From positions 482,001 to 546,000 of the forward strand of contig WPIO01000176.1 in the NCBI GenBank assembly GCA_009760855.2: a stretch of 64,000 nt of DNA. Reading direction: 5' to 3'. Shown one piece after another: positions 45,943 through 59,283 of the stretch. The notes beneath the pieces were generated by a model. It was given only the letters and a program-made list of their open reading frames with translations. It made no database searches and was not told the origin of the DNA. The number at the start of each line of letters is the position of its first letter. Positions within the stretch are counted from its first letter, which is position 1. The position numbers and the translations under genes were made by a program. The stretch comes from Cristatella mucedo (taxonomy: Eukaryota; Bryozoa; Phylactolaemata; Cristatellidae).

Positions 45943-46389
45943 CTGTCCGAGGACGACCTTGCCACAAGCCTTCGCAGAGCCCGTAAAACCTCTCCAGGAG
46001 CTAGAATGCCGCCACCTGCGCCCCGTTGACCCTGGATGCAGGCTAGTCGCCTGCATCCTGAAAGGGCTGCATCCACTGCGGGGACGTCCCTTCAGCGTAG
46101 ATCTCACGAGATCTCACGATCCCGATCCACAAAACCGGCGACCCAAGCAGCCTGCCCAGCCACTGTCGACCGATCCCGTTGCTGCCCACGCTTTATAAGC
46201 TGCTCTCGGGCTGCCTGGCCGCAAGGCTGAGCAAGGCTTGAGGGCGACTGTTGTGTGCTGTCTCTCCAGCTGAAGAGCGTTTGTGCGGGCGTGGAGGGCT
46301 GTGCCTCGAGAGCAATCCCTCCTAGTGTCCAGTGCGCCTTTGACGAGGCGAGCGATCGGCGAGGGACCAGCATGGTCAACTCGGCGTGC

Positions 46390-46450
46390 CTCGATCTCCG
46401 CCTCGACCTTGACCTCGACCTCGACATGCCTCGACCTCGACCTCAACCTT
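46390..46450. repeat. CTCGAC hexanucleotide repeat
   Basis: About ten imperfect CTCGAC/CTTGAC units inside the decayed R2-like element. Confidence 0.85.
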
Positions 46451-47559
46451 AATCTTCACGACCAACTCAGCGGTCATCCGAGTCACTCAAGCCTGCTGCT
46501 TGCCTTGGCTTTTGAATGAGACGAGTCGCACGACATCGCCTCGACCGGGCCCTAGACAGCATGGGCAGCAAGCTTTCGTCTGTCGTGGAGCACTCACGGT
46601 ACCTGAGAGCCGAGCCGTATTCGGCCCTGGAGACAGGTTTGGCCCAGCCTCGCTGTGGGTGCATGCACGACGGTGTCTTATGTGTCTCTCCTGTTGCATC
46701 TCGCTGGCCGGCTCGGCTCCTGGTGGTCTCAACTGACCCCCGATGAGGTGGAGCGCTCGCCCATGCCGCAGGTTGCCATTTCAAAACTGCACGAGTTAAC
46801 CAGACTGGCTGACGGCCGGGCTTGGGCGGCCCAGCCCACTCAGGGCGGGGTCAGCCGTTGCCTGCCCACGGACTGGTTCGCTACCCGCAGCCACTTTCAG
46901 ACCACAGGTTTGGGCCTGTCGTTCCGGGCGGTGGCGGTTCGTTCACCGTGCTCGGGTGGACGTGCTGCTGGTCGGCGAAGCTAGGATCTGGTCATACTCT
47001 GGAACGGCCGCCAACTGTCGCCTTGGCCGCACCGAGACTGAAACCGTCTGGCATGTACTAAGCCACTGCCGACCGATGCAGCAAGCAATCACAACCTGGT
47101 TTTGGGTCGCCTAATCGGAGCTCTTCCGGCCACAGTGCTCTCCCAGCCTCTCGGCAGGCCGCGCCAACCTGCTTGCCCGGGGTTCGGTTCTCAAGCTGGA
47201 CCTGTTCATCGACAACGGTACCGACGTGGTCATAAACGACCTAACCTTGCCGTTTTACGGCAGCAAGGATGCCCTGGTGGTGGCGGCCCCGGAAAAAGGT
47301 TGATAAGTACGAGGCCATAGCCCGGTCTCTCCTGACTGCTGGCTACCGGTCGGCAGTGGCACTTACGCTTTTCGTGGTCGGTGCTCTGTGTGGCTGGTGG
47401 CCGGATAATGAAGCCTACCTGGCAGACCTCAGCATTTCGCGAAAGGAACGGTCGGCATTGCGGCGGCTGTGCGTCTACGACGCCATTTCTGGCTCGGAAG
47501 CCATGCAGTCCCTGTTCCTGAACCACAGACATTAAACTAGCTATGTCTTCTAAGCACAA

Positions 47560-48135
47560 GCTTGAAAAAACATACGAAGGATTAGGGCTGTCTGTCCGTC
47601 AACAGGCATACAAGGACTACTGTAGATCGTACCAATCGATCTTAGCCTATTAAGGACAGCATTTAGTGGGTCCCTGTGATTCGTCCTTCATGTGCTTATG
47701 CGTGCTGATACTGTGCATGCTGCCACTAACCACATTTGCATGCTGACCCTGTGCATGTCACCCCTAACCATGTTATTCATGTTGTTTATCAAGCATGATA
47801 TTACCCACCATTCAATCGAGTTTCCCTTTGCAGCAAATGTAAAGCGCCTAGAAAGAGATTGAGTTCTCCGAGGGTGCTTTATAAAGTGCATTATTATTAT
47901 TATCATTATTAGCAAAGGCCAAATCTAGTTTCTATTAAAACATTGTTGAGTCACAGGTGCACAATCCAAAAATGTTGATGTTGACGATCAACCATCTCCT
48001 AAATAGCTCCCAGTTAGCTCCTTACCAAGTGATCCCTGTGATGATATAGCTGATCGCTTCTCTAGCCTTTTTGTCCAAAAGATAAGTTGCTAAGATCAGT
48101 GAGTTATGCATTAACTAAAGAAAAGCACCCGGGAG
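47560..48135 (+). mobile_element. Old LINE-A linker region with a nested LINE-A 3-prime end
   Basis: 47560-47645 and 47913-48135 are consecutive parts of the LINE-A region before the RT (compare 19890-20120). Between them, 47646-47912 is a separate truncated LINE-A 3-prime end with hairpin and (ATT)n tail. TTAG is present at both junctions, a likely short target duplication. Confidence 0.75.
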
Positions 48136-48143
48136 CCGACGCG

Positions 48144-48161
48144 CCCCCCCCCCCCCCCCCC
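48144..48161. repeat. (C)18 run
   Basis: Eighteen consecutive C within the decayed LINE-A linker. Confidence 0.95.
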
Positions 48162-49483
48162 GCGATCCTCACAATCTGACAATCCTTTAGTGCCTGCTGC
48201 AAGGAGGGTAATAAACATAAAGACTTATGTTGTGAGTGAGGAACAAGCTAACCTTTTTTCCATTTATGCTATTCGCAAAAAATAGTTGCCTACTTTGCTA
48301 TCTACCACGCCCGAGCTGCAGCTGTTAAAGTTGGACCCCTTGTCGGCGAAACCCTCTTAACCCTCTCGGCCTTCCTCTACGAGCCTATTTAATTAACTTT
48401 AAAGCACACAACCAAATGGTTTCAAAGAATGGCAAGGTAAGAAGTGTCACAATACCGGTTATAAAATTTGAATCCGACAAGTTTGTAAGATGGCCACCAA
48501 GGTGCTCGGCAGCTATAAATGCTGAAAACTACCAGTACCTACTCCTGTAGGTGCTGACATGCATATGCACTTGTGCACATGAAAGCTATCAAATCCAGCC
48601 TCTGAATCGGTGGGAGTGGCAACAAGTATGCCATGTGCCACCGTTGGATTTGCACAACACGGCAGCACCAAAGTTGACCCAGCGCACATGGAATAGCACC
48701 GAGCCGGTCGTAGCTGTTACTTCTTTCGAAGAGCTAGCACTATGCTGGTGCCTTTACTCGCAGAAACTAAGCAATCAACTAACAACTTATGTATTTTTCT
48801 TGCTCATTGCATTCATATACATTATTTGAACATTTCCAGCCTGACAGCTCTTCCTCTAGCTAGCACAACTACGTGTTGTTCAATAACCAAAAAAAAAGTA
48901 TCTCGACTAGTTCCTCTTGTTGAATCGTTACTACTTCTGCCGGCTTCCTTCCTCTCGTTCAATGTGCCAGCTATAGGTGCTTGTCTCGCATCCAACCATG
49001 CTCAGTTCCGGCCAAGGATTTCTCTTTGCCATTAATTACTTGGTAGTTTAGCGCCATTAATTACTTGGCAGCTTAGTTTGCTGCCACGCTCGCTTTGGCT
49101 TAGCGGATTTCCTTAAAATACACACAGGTAGCTTCATCGATTGCCCAGGGTGTTAAGCCAGCTTGCCATTGTTACACCAGGCCCGGTGGCTAGACCAATG
49201 AGTCCGAGTGCAGCTAGATCACTGTATTATCGTCACTGTATCTACATAGAGACATAGCACGGTCAAGCAGCCGTGCTGCATGCACAATATGTCACAAGAA
49301 TCAGGTGCTGCCAGCAAATGCACAGCATGAACCAATAGCAGCATGTACAGGGGTCACGTGCTGGAACTCTGGAGGGAGAGGCTCCGCAGCCGACAGCTTA
49401 TAATGGATGCCCTGCTGCATGTGACGCAAGATCGGCCAATTCTACACAAACAGAGGTGAGAGAAAGGTAAGAGAGAGAGAAAG

Positions 49484-49486
<3 letters not shown>
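48162..49486. other. No supported gene
   Basis: Plus-strand frames at 48551-48829 and 48742-49035 overlap in different frames and show no domain. It may be 3-prime flank of the minus-strand mucin-like gene. Confidence 0.45.

Positions 49487-49548
<62 letters not shown>
49487..49548. repeat. (GA)n microsatellite
   Basis: About 31 GA units with interrupted copies just before. It lies about 170 bp beyond the stop codon of the mucin-like gene, perhaps in its 3-prime untranslated region. Confidence 0.95.
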
Positions 49549-49550
<2 letters not shown>

Positions 49551-49718
49551 GCATGTTCCAGACGTTAGTGTGTGGCTGAGCCAAGCCAAGCTCTGCCCGA
49601 CCTGCAAATCACGAAGCAACACACGGCCTGGGGTCAGCAGCAACAACCGGAAGCAGCTGATTCATTCTCCAAATTAACGATCGCTCCTCCAACCCAGGAT
49701 GTCACGCCGAGGACAGGG

Positions 49719-51275
49719 TCAAGTGGGATTGTCCTTGAGCTGCGACATGGCAAACGCATACTTGGAACTCTTGGCACTCGATCGCCGCAGGAACCATTGG
49801 ATGAGACCGATTATGCCGGCGGCACCAATTATCGAGAAGATCACAATGGCTGCAATCTCGCCTGCCGACAGGACGTGCGAGTTTGTACTACTTGTCTGCC
49901 CAACCGAGCCACCGCCCGAAGCAGCCGACGTAGGGGTCATGCTGACTGACGAATTCGCCTGCGGCACAGGGCTCGGGCTGGCAGAGGAGCCAATGCTGCC
50001 CGCAGGCACACTGACTCCGTTCGAGACACTGCCAGTTAGCAAAGAAGCAGCCGTGTTAGTGGCGGCGGCGGCGGCGATGTTGGTTGTTGTGTTGGCGCTG
50101 GGAGACGACGTGCCGACGTTGCTAGTCTGCATAGCGCCATTGCCACTAGTCGAGCTGCCCGTCGGCGTGGACACATTGACCGAAGTAGGCGTGTTCGAAG
50201 TAGCAGTGCTAAATGGAACAGCGGCGGGGACGCTAGACGTCGCGTTTGCTGCAGACGTCGAAGCAGCTCCATTTGATGGAGTAAGACCAACTGTGCTGAC
50301 AGCGTTGACAGCAGCCGACGCTGATGCTGTGCTTGGGGCTACTGGGGCAGCGGAAGTGGTTACTGCAGCCAAACTGATGGCTGAGAGAGACGAATTGATG
50401 GCATTGCTGCCGGTCACCACCGAGTTGTTGAATGAATTGCTGGAGGACAAGACTTCGCTACTGGTCGACAGAAGTCCGCTGGTGGTAGTGGTGCCAGCAG
50501 AATAAACTGTACCGCTGGTCGAAGCAGCTGCAGACGTCTCGACGTTTGCATCTGAGCCGCTTGAAGATGACACTCCACTGCTTGTCGACAGTGTTCCACT
50601 GCCAGACGTGATGCCGGCAGGTGGAGCTACTGTACTGGCAGTCTCAGCAGCTGCAGACGTCATGATGTTTGCAGATGAGCCGCTTGTAAAAGAGACTCCA
50701 CTGCTGGTCGATGGAGCAGCACTATCAGAAGTGATGCCGACAGATGGACCTACTGTACTGGTGGTCAAATCAGCTAAAGTTGTCGGAGCGTTTGCAGATA
50801 AGCTGCTTGTAGATGAGATGCCGGCAGATGGAGCAGCTGTACTGGTGGTCGTAGCAGCTACAGACGTCACGCCGTCTGCAGATGAGCTGCTTGAAGATGA
50901 GACTGTACTGCTGGCCGACACTGTTCCACTATCAGGCGTGCTGCTAGCAAATTGAGTCACTGTGCCAATGGTCGTGAAATTTTCCGACAAAAGCATCATC
51001 GTAACAGCAGTCGTAGATGGAGTGGAACTGTTCTCTGAAGTGGACGTAATCGTGCCGCTCCCAAACAGGGTCGGTGAAGATGTAGCACTGCTTGAATTCA
51101 ACACAGTCATCGTCGTGGTAGCACTGCTGTCTACTGAACCCTCGTTGATTGCAGACGTAGTCTGGCTACCAGTACCAATAGTACTGGTCTGGGCGAATGC
51201 AGTCGAAGCAAAGGTCCATGCAACCACAACCCAAACAGCAAAGTGACGTAATGAGCAGGTATCGCTCAAAGCCAT
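49719..51275 (-). CDS. Mucin-like single-pass membrane protein
   Basis: 518 aa, intronless coding frame. I choose the ATG at 51275 because it opens a clear signal peptide (MALSDTCSLRHFAVWVVVAW, cleavage probably after AFA at 28) and because TTTTTTTGCAG just upstream (51293-51283) looks like an acceptor. The upstream in-frame Met at 51353 would put that splice site inside the coding sequence. Residues 29-470 are nearly all Ser, Thr, Ala, Val and Gly, with several N-x-S/T sites and a tandem repeat of about 39 residues at roughly 113-285 (TSTVGPSVGITS, APSTSSGVSFTSG). A membrane helix (IAAIVIFSIIGAAGIIGLIQ) lies at about 474-496, then the basic RRSSAKSSK and tail YAFAMSQLKDNPT. It is probably heavily O-glycosylated and displayed on the cell surface. 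The family is not recognised. Confidence 0.8.
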   Translation of the reverse strand: MALSDTCSLRHFAVWVVVAWTFASTAFAQTSTIGTGSQTTSAINEGSVDSSATTTMTVLNSSSATSSPTLFGSGTITSTSENSSTPSTTAVTMMLLSENFTTIGTVTQFASSTPDSGTVSASSTVSSSSSSSADGVTSVAATTTSTAAPSAGISSTSSLSANAPTTLADLTTSTVGPSVGITSDSAAPSTSSGVSFTSGSSANIMTSAAAETASTVAPPAGITSGSGTLSTSSGVSSSSGSDANVETSAAASTSGTVYSAGTTTTSGLLSTSSEVLSSSNSFNNSVVTGSNAINSSLSAISLAAVTTSAAPVAPSTASASAAVNAVSTVGLTPSNGAASTSAANATSSVPAAVPFSTATSNTPTSVNVSTPTGSSTSGNGAMQTSNVGTSSPSANTTTNIAAAAATNTAASLLTGSVSNGVSVPAGSIGSSASPSPVPQANSSVSMTPTSAASGGGSVGQTSSTNSHVLSAGEIAAIVIFSIIGAAGIIGLIQWFLRRSSAKSSKYAFAMSQLKDNPT

Positions 51276-51519
51276 TCTCAGATCTGCAAAAAAAGTCAAG
51301 GTCATAACAGCCGGCTGGTTTAAAATGAAAGTGACCTCGAGCATGCAAGACATTCATCATCTAGCAGCAGGATTCGCAATTTTCTGGCGACAGGCCCACT
51401 GACCTACAAATGTCACTAGCATGAGCAGGTCATATGCTCAGGCAGCACCAAATTGACCGCGAGCCTTGCGTCGTCCCACAATTCCTCAGATTCTGATCGC
51501 CGGTGCGCAGTCGGTAGGG
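51276..51519. other. Upstream flank of the mucin-like gene
   Basis: It contains the acceptor-like T-rich tract and GCAG at 51283-51293. A 5-prime untranslated exon would lie further right but is not identifiable. Confidence 0.4.
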
Positions 51520-51668
51520 ATGGCTGATTCAACAGCCTCACATATTTAGCCGCAAAAGATTTTCAATGGCTATCATCGTCGCTTGTAGTGGGCAATGAAG
51601 GATCGTGCACTGCAGGATACTCACTGCAACCCACGAGCTGGGTCGTGAAGATGTGCCCACCTTACCCC
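51520..51668 (-). mobile_element. SINE-B, diverged
   Basis: The plus strand has TGATTCAACAGCCTCACA, GGCTATCATCGTCGCTTGTA and CCCACGAGCTGGGTCGTGAA, the reverse of the SINE-B plan. The B-box is degraded by a small insertion. Confidence 0.55.
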
Positions 51669-52980
51669 TGGGGTAAGACCCAGGGGCATCTGGTGGTAGC
51701 ATTGAGATAATGCTGAAACAAGCAGATTCTCCTGAGACCCCTTGGTGTTAGTATTGTAGATAGGTAGATGTGTAGATGGGTAGATAGGCTGAGGATTGTA
51801 AGCATGCACGGTAGTGGCAATAGCCCCTGGCCCGTCTACTTCCGCAACTATTAAAGCAAGTTCATGTTCAAGTGTTGCATCCCGTACAACGTTATCAGCT
51901 TGACAATCAAGTTTACATCAGCCGATGAGCACACAGCAAAGCAAGTTCAGCGTTCTTTAGGGAGTGATTTATCAATGGCTTTTTTTAAGGAAGCTGGTGA
52001 ACTCCTTGTTCGGCATTAGCCAGCCATCGAGACACTCGAAGTGCCCGTAACCATCACTACTGCTACTCCTCGAGGAGTCTAGAGAGAGTGGTGGAGGCCT
52101 GAACGGTGCCTTGCGTAAGACACCATTGCAGAGCTAACACAGAGGGACTCTACTTGTTAGGTTTGCTATGACAGAAACTGATCGTCACTCCTTCGGCTGT
52201 CCTGTCTCTATCGCAGACCACCAGTTGCCTTCTGCGTGCCGACTGAGCGCTCTCTACCCAACCCTCTAGCCGCTAACGCATGGACGAACGTGAGGACGAA
52301 TGCTTTGCAAGGGTCGCAGCGCTCACTTATCATACCTACTGTGAGGCAAGATGCCCTGAATCCCATGTGAGCCTTAGCAACAGGCAAGGCTGGGTGCATT
52401 CTCTGCCTTGGTAAACTCAACAGGAATGCCGGTGGCAAGACACCACTTGCTGCTGCATGTAGCAAGCCTTGCCTTGCTCGAACTCGTGCCGGTTCTTTAC
52501 CGATGAGCTGAGCTTTTACATTACACGGAGAACAATAAGCGTATAAGTGGGACCGAGCTGCCGTCCTGATGCGATGACTTGCCAAGCAGGTGCGCTATTG
52601 TCACAGGCTGCCATCTCCAAAGAGATGTAGCTTGTTCATGCTCACTTGGGTTGCCAGCGATGCGACACGGCAAAGAGAACTGTAAGAAGGCAGTTCCCCT
52701 CGTGGATTAAATACCGAGCAATCACAGCCTGAGACGAGATGCAGACATTCACAGCTAAAATTTTGCTTCTTCCACCCTTGTAATTCCTCGGAGCTATAAC
52801 GAAGAGTCTGTTAGGGCCGACATCTTTAAGTAGAGCAAGCAATGGTAAGCTATTTTGGTGCAACACCGATAGCTAAGAGTCGTCAACTGACGAGACAAAT
52901 AAGACAAAGATATGTCACCGAGCGTTTGGAGTGCGATCGACAAAGTAAGTGGCATGGAAGTAAGCAGCATAGGTCGTTAC
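51669..52980. other. No supported gene
   Basis: A 125-codon minus-strand frame (52208-52585) lacks any domain and has no strong splice sites, so I do not call it. Confidence 0.45.
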
Positions 52981-52982
52981 AG

Positions 52983-53505
52983 AGGGGCAAAAGTGCCAGA
53001 AAGGGGAGGGGCAAAAGTGCTAGAAAGGGGAGGGGCAAAAGTGCCAGAAAGGGGAGGGGCAAAAGTGCCAGAAAGGGGAGGGGCAAAAGTGCCAGAAAGG
53101 GGAGGGGCAAAAGTGCCAGAAAGGGGAGGGGGCGGAAGTGCCAGAAAGGGGAGGGGCGGAAGTGCCAGAAAGGGGAGGGGCGGAAGTGCCAGAAAGGGTA
53201 GGGGCAGAAGTGCCAGAAAGGGGGAGGCAGAAGTGCCAGAAAGGGGGAGGCAGAAGTGCCAGAAAGGGGAGGGGCAGAAGTGCCAGAAAGGCCCCTAGCT
53301 GGTTTGGTCTAGCTGTTAAGGTGCTCGCCCCGACCAAGGTCTGACTGAGGTCGTGGGCTCGAGCCCCGAGGCATATGTGAAGCGCCTGAATAGAGATTAA
53401 GTTCTCTTGGGGCGCTATATAAATGAATTATATTTAATTTAATTTTATATTTAAAGGGGAGGGGGCAGAAGTGCCAGAAAGGGGAGGGGCAGAAGTGCCA
53501 GAAAG
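52983..53505. repeat. 24-bp minisatellite, split by SINE-A
   Basis: About 13 units of GTGCCAGAAAGGGGAGGGGC plus AAAA or GGA, 52983-53294, with two further units at 53455-53505. Units change from CAAAA to CGGA or CAGA types along the array. The period is a multiple of 3, so every frame is open. No coding role is implied. Confidence 0.93.
53297..53452 (+). mobile_element. SINE-A inserted in the minisatellite
   Basis: The tRNA-like head (TTGGTCTAGCTGTTAAGGTG, then GTGGGCTCGAGCCCCG) is followed by GAAGCGCCTGAATAGAGATT, GTTCTCTTGGGGCGC and an AT-rich tail. AAAGG flanks both sides, a possible target duplication. Confidence 0.82.
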
Positions 53506-55770
<2,265 letters not shown>

Positions 55771-55849
55771 TGAGTGAAAAGCGGTCGCTAAATTAGGTCT
55801 CCAAACGAAGCGCGAAGTTCCGCCTTAGGCTACGCATTCCGGACTACGA

Positions 55850-56331
55850 GTCAGGCCCACGCTCGAGTGCTTACTGCAGGCGGCAGCTCACCCACCAACC
55901 CACCCCCACCCAACCCTCGCCGCACGCCGGCGGCCGCGCATGCTTGTGCTATTGTGGTATCGACTTTTACTAACGTCGCGCCAACATCCCGGACCGACGT
56001 CTCCGTTGCGTTCAGATGGCCGCAAGAGGCGACCGCCGCCCGCCGCCGCCTCTAAGCCGTTGGTACGGAGCGTTCGACTACGGAGCGTTCGACTCCAGCG
56101 CCGCGCCGCGCCGGACTCCAGGCGACGGGAGCCTAGGTAGCTAGGCGGTCCCGAGTCGAGTCAACCGACCGACCGGTCGCCGTCGCCCTTCGCGCCGGCG
56201 GCGGCGAACCATTACCTCCGCGGGACGCCGCTGGGCAACGGCTCGCGCGCGCGCGCGCCCCGTCCTGCGACGGCCATGACCCTAAAGAGCCTGCCGCCGT
56301 CGCGGGCAGCCGTCGTCGACTCGGCGGTAAT

Positions 56332-56416
<85 letters not shown>

Positions 56417-57480
56417 TCTGACTGCAGGAGGCCGAGTAGAGCGCCCTGCACGCTGCTGCGGCTGACGCGCCGCCGCGCGGTGGCAGCGGCGACCGGCGGT
56501 AGGGCCTAATCAGATGCCGCCGTCGCCTCCGCCCTCGATCGCGCGATCGTCTGTAGCGCCAGCACATCGCGGACCGCCGAACGAGACAAGAGCGAGCGAA
56601 CGCGAGCTTGGGCAGCAGCAGCCGGCCGGCTCGCGGTCTGCAGGAGGCACTAGAGCCGGTGCTTTCTGCAGAGCTCGCTCTAAGGAAGAGGAGTCTACTG
56701 TTTGGGCTCGCGACTGGGTGCCCGAGTTCGCCGGCTGCCCACAGGCCAGGCGCGCTCGCCGTCAGCGCCCTGGCCGAAGCGGCGGCGGCGCTAGCGCAGG
56801 TCGGCGCGGCAGCGCGGCGGCGGAGGCGGCCCTCGACGCCGGCGCTCTACTCACTCGCGAAAGCGTGGCGCTGATACGCGTCCGTCAGGCAGCACAGCTG
56901 CGCGCGCGCGCGCTCGTCCGTCGCTCCGATCCGAATCAGCGGGCTCGCTGCGCGACCGCCAGATCAGGTCGTTTTAAAACACAAAGGAGGGCGTGTCGAC
57001 GACGGGTTCTCCCGCCTCCAGGCTACGTCATCTCGGTACCCGCCCTTCCACCTCCACCCCATCCCCCCACTGCGGTAACAGCGACCGCACCGCCCACAGC
57101 GCCGCCCGCGCGCGTCACGCGCGCATTGAGACGGCCCACGTCGAAGTGCTTCCTGTTGTCAAGTGTGCGAACCCGGGCGCGCCCTTCCCGCCCGAACTGC
57201 GCGCGAACGGCACCGGTCGCCCCGCCGGGGCGGGGCACGCGCGGAGCGAGCGGGCGAGCGAGCGCGCGCGAGCGGCGAAATCGGCGCTGTGGCCGCGAGG
57301 CGCATCGCCGCCGCCGCCGCCGCCGCCGCGAGACCTCTTAACCGCCACTCGCGTCGCGCGACGCCGAATGAGGAACCCGTCTCAACCGTCGCCGCCGGTT
57401 AAAATAGCACCTCTAGCTCCGGAGACGAGATTAGCGGCGACCGAGCTCCGGGCGGGCGGGAGCTAGATTGGGCATCGCCC
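55850..57480. promoter_or_regulatory. CpG-rich block with (CGG)28
   Basis: Very G+C- and CpG-rich. Frames up to 275 codons are open because stops are rare, with no domain. The pure (CGG)28 at 56332-56415 is typical of 5-prime untranslated or promoter CpG islands. The promoter role is inference. Confidence 0.45.
56332..56415. repeat. (CGG)28
   Basis: 84 nt without interruption. Confidence 0.98.
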
Positions 57481-57719
57481 GGGGTGGCGAGCAGAGGAGC
57501 TAGGATTTCCGCCTAGGGCGGGTGGGGCAGAAGAGAAGCCTGCGAAGCGGTTGTGCAGGTTGGGCAAGACGCGTGCGATTTTTTCGTAGACGCGGCTAGG
57601 CCCTTAGTTAATGAAAAGTCCAACTCGGCGGTTGCTCGTCGAGTTGAATTGAGGCACAATTTCGTCGTCGGCGACGGTCGCGGGGGAGGTTGGTTAGAAT
57701 AGGGGCACCGCCACAGGTA

Positions 57720-58870
57720 GATGTCCCGCTGTGCTCGGGGAGGCAGGGGGGCGGGCAAATTCCCCCCATTTATTGCTCCGCTATTGGAGTCGGCCCTTTC
57801 GCCATGCTGCGGCTACCGCTCGCTGCAGCAACCTAACCGCCGCCGCGATCGCTGTTGGAAGGTCCGCCCTCGCGCGACCTGCGCGTGCGTACGGTTGGAC
57901 GCATGGCTGGGCACGCATTGCACAGTAATAGCAGCAGCCTATCGCGATACTAATACCAGACGTCATCCTCGCCGTTAGCGGTCCAGGTCTGAGGAGGCCG
58001 TGACGTAATCGAATGCGGGAGGGGGACGGAGAGATAACCCGCTCGTGCGCGGTATGACTAACCACGGTCTCTGTCGGCGCTCCTTCTCTTCGACGCCCGA
58101 GTTGTGAAGGAAATGCATTCAAAAGACTGCCCTCGCGCCCAGCCGCCATCTTCGCTCCTTCAGCGCGTCCGCGACTCGCGAGCCAACAGGAGAGGATGAG
58201 TTCTGCTAACACGCCATATGAGAGCGTTTCATGTGCACGGACCATTTAGTAGAAATCTCAGCTTCGCGTGGAGCCCGCTAGCCTCCCGACCCATCGCGCG
58301 ACCGGACGTCGTCCGCTTCGCCGCGCGCGGGTCGACTTCAGGGTGCGACGCGGAGCGCACGCTCCGCGTCGCGACCGAACGGCGGCCGCCGTTCGGTCGC
58401 GACGGCGGTGCTAACGGTCGCAGCGGGCGCGCTCGGCGCCGCAGCCGTCGCTCGCCTCGTCCGCTGCAGCTATCTCGACTCGCGCAGTCGAGACGCGCCC
58501 GGTCGGTCTCAGGCTCCGCGTTCGGGCCGCCCGAGCGCTTGCGGCCCGAGAGCTTCTAGCGGACGAACGCCGCGCGGGCTGAGAGCGGTCGCTCGCCGCC
58601 GCCGCCGCCGCCGCCGTTGCGTCTCGCTTCGTTGGCGCCGCCGCGGCGGCAGACTTGGTTCGACCTTCGACCAGGCGGCGATTCAGAGGCGTGCGAGCTG
58701 CTGCCGCGCGACGCCGTGAGACGCGAGGACCATCGCGTAAGGATTCACCGCCGACGTATCGACCGCGCGCGCCTAGACGAGAGAACGACCGGCGACGACG
58801 CTACAGAGGAAAAGTGCAGTCCGAAGTCGTAAGAAGATGTAGAACGGGTGCAGCGAAAAAGCAGAACCTC
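57720..58870. promoter_or_regulatory. CpG-rich block with a YY1-like site and palindromes
   Basis: Dense CpG. GCCGCCATCTT at 58142-58152 is the reverse complement of the YY1 core AAGATGGCGGC, often found at TATA-less start sites. Two perfect palindromes follow at 58345-58400. No exon can be proved. Confidence 0.45.
58345..58400. repeat. Two adjoining perfect palindromes
   Basis: GCGACGCGGAGCG (58345-58357) pairs with 58360-58372 across CA. 58371-58400 is a 30-bp palindrome with no spacer (GCGACCGAACGGCGG and its complement). They share two bases. Confidence 0.95.
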
Positions 58871-59273
58871 GTGCTGTTGCCACGGCAACAGTTGGCAACA
58901 GTGTCCGCGGTTTTATGGCGCTGCCACGGATTTATGGTTTTATGAGGGTTGTGGTTTTTTGAGCGTTGCGGTTTTATGAATTCATGTCTCGATTGAGGGT
59001 GAGTTACGGCCTGCCGACAAGGGGGTAGGGGCAGTGAGAACGCGGGAGGCGCAGGAGAGAACGGTCGTGAGCCATCGCGTTGCGAGCCCAGACGCAGTTG
59101 TTCGTGGACATTAAATGTTCTTGTACCGTTGCGTGCTTGCTGTTGGAGTGTCAAACGACGGTCTCGACGTCAAAGGAGCGGGCGGCGGCGGCGTGAGACT
59201 CCGTCGCCCTGCTGCCCGCTAATGCAGACAGCAGCGTTCGTCAAGAACTAGCGGTGAGGTTTCTGCGTCGTCC

Positions 59274-59283
59274 GCGCATGCGC
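59274..59283. promoter_or_regulatory. NRF-1-like site
   Basis: GCGCATGCGC, the palindromic core of NRF-1 sites, in a CpG-rich flank. Confidence 0.4.

Larger units (their letters stand above)
44315..47535 (+). pseudogene. R2-like LINE remnant: zinc finger and restriction-like endonuclease
   Basis: From the start: a CCHC knuckle (LCGTPGHYASDCPERL, 44317-44364), then a C2H2 finger in frame 44900-45391 (MSTHLTRRHNSSLLIACPLC, spacing C-2-C-12-H-4-H ending HLRNTHP). The C-terminal part has NCRLGRTETETVWHVLSHC (47008-47064), the R2-type cysteine-histidine motif before the endonuclease. Next come DNGTDVVINDLTLPF (47211-47255), the catalytic Asp region, then KVDKYEAIARSLLTAGYRSA and LFVVGALCGWWPDN (to 47535). 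This arrangement is known for R2-clade LINEs with a restriction-like endonuclease. The frame is broken many times, the second Cys of the CCHC motif is lost, the RT core is not recognisable and a SINE-B sits at 45770. The first knuckle may belong to another element. Confidence 0.65.

Noticed and set aside
52208-52585. 125-codon minus-strand frame
   Set aside because: No domain, no signal, no splice context, and unremarkable length for this composition.
52983-53294. CRISPR-like regular array
   Set aside because: Units are directly tandem with no unique spacers, and the DNA is animal-like.
52842-53298. Repetitive protein frames (KSARKGRG, KVPERGGA)
   Set aside because: The 24-bp repeat period keeps all six frames open; no signal peptide, no flanking exon.
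56514-57341. 275-codon plus-strand frame
   Set aside because: Same composition effect as above; three overlapping frames are open and none shows a domain.
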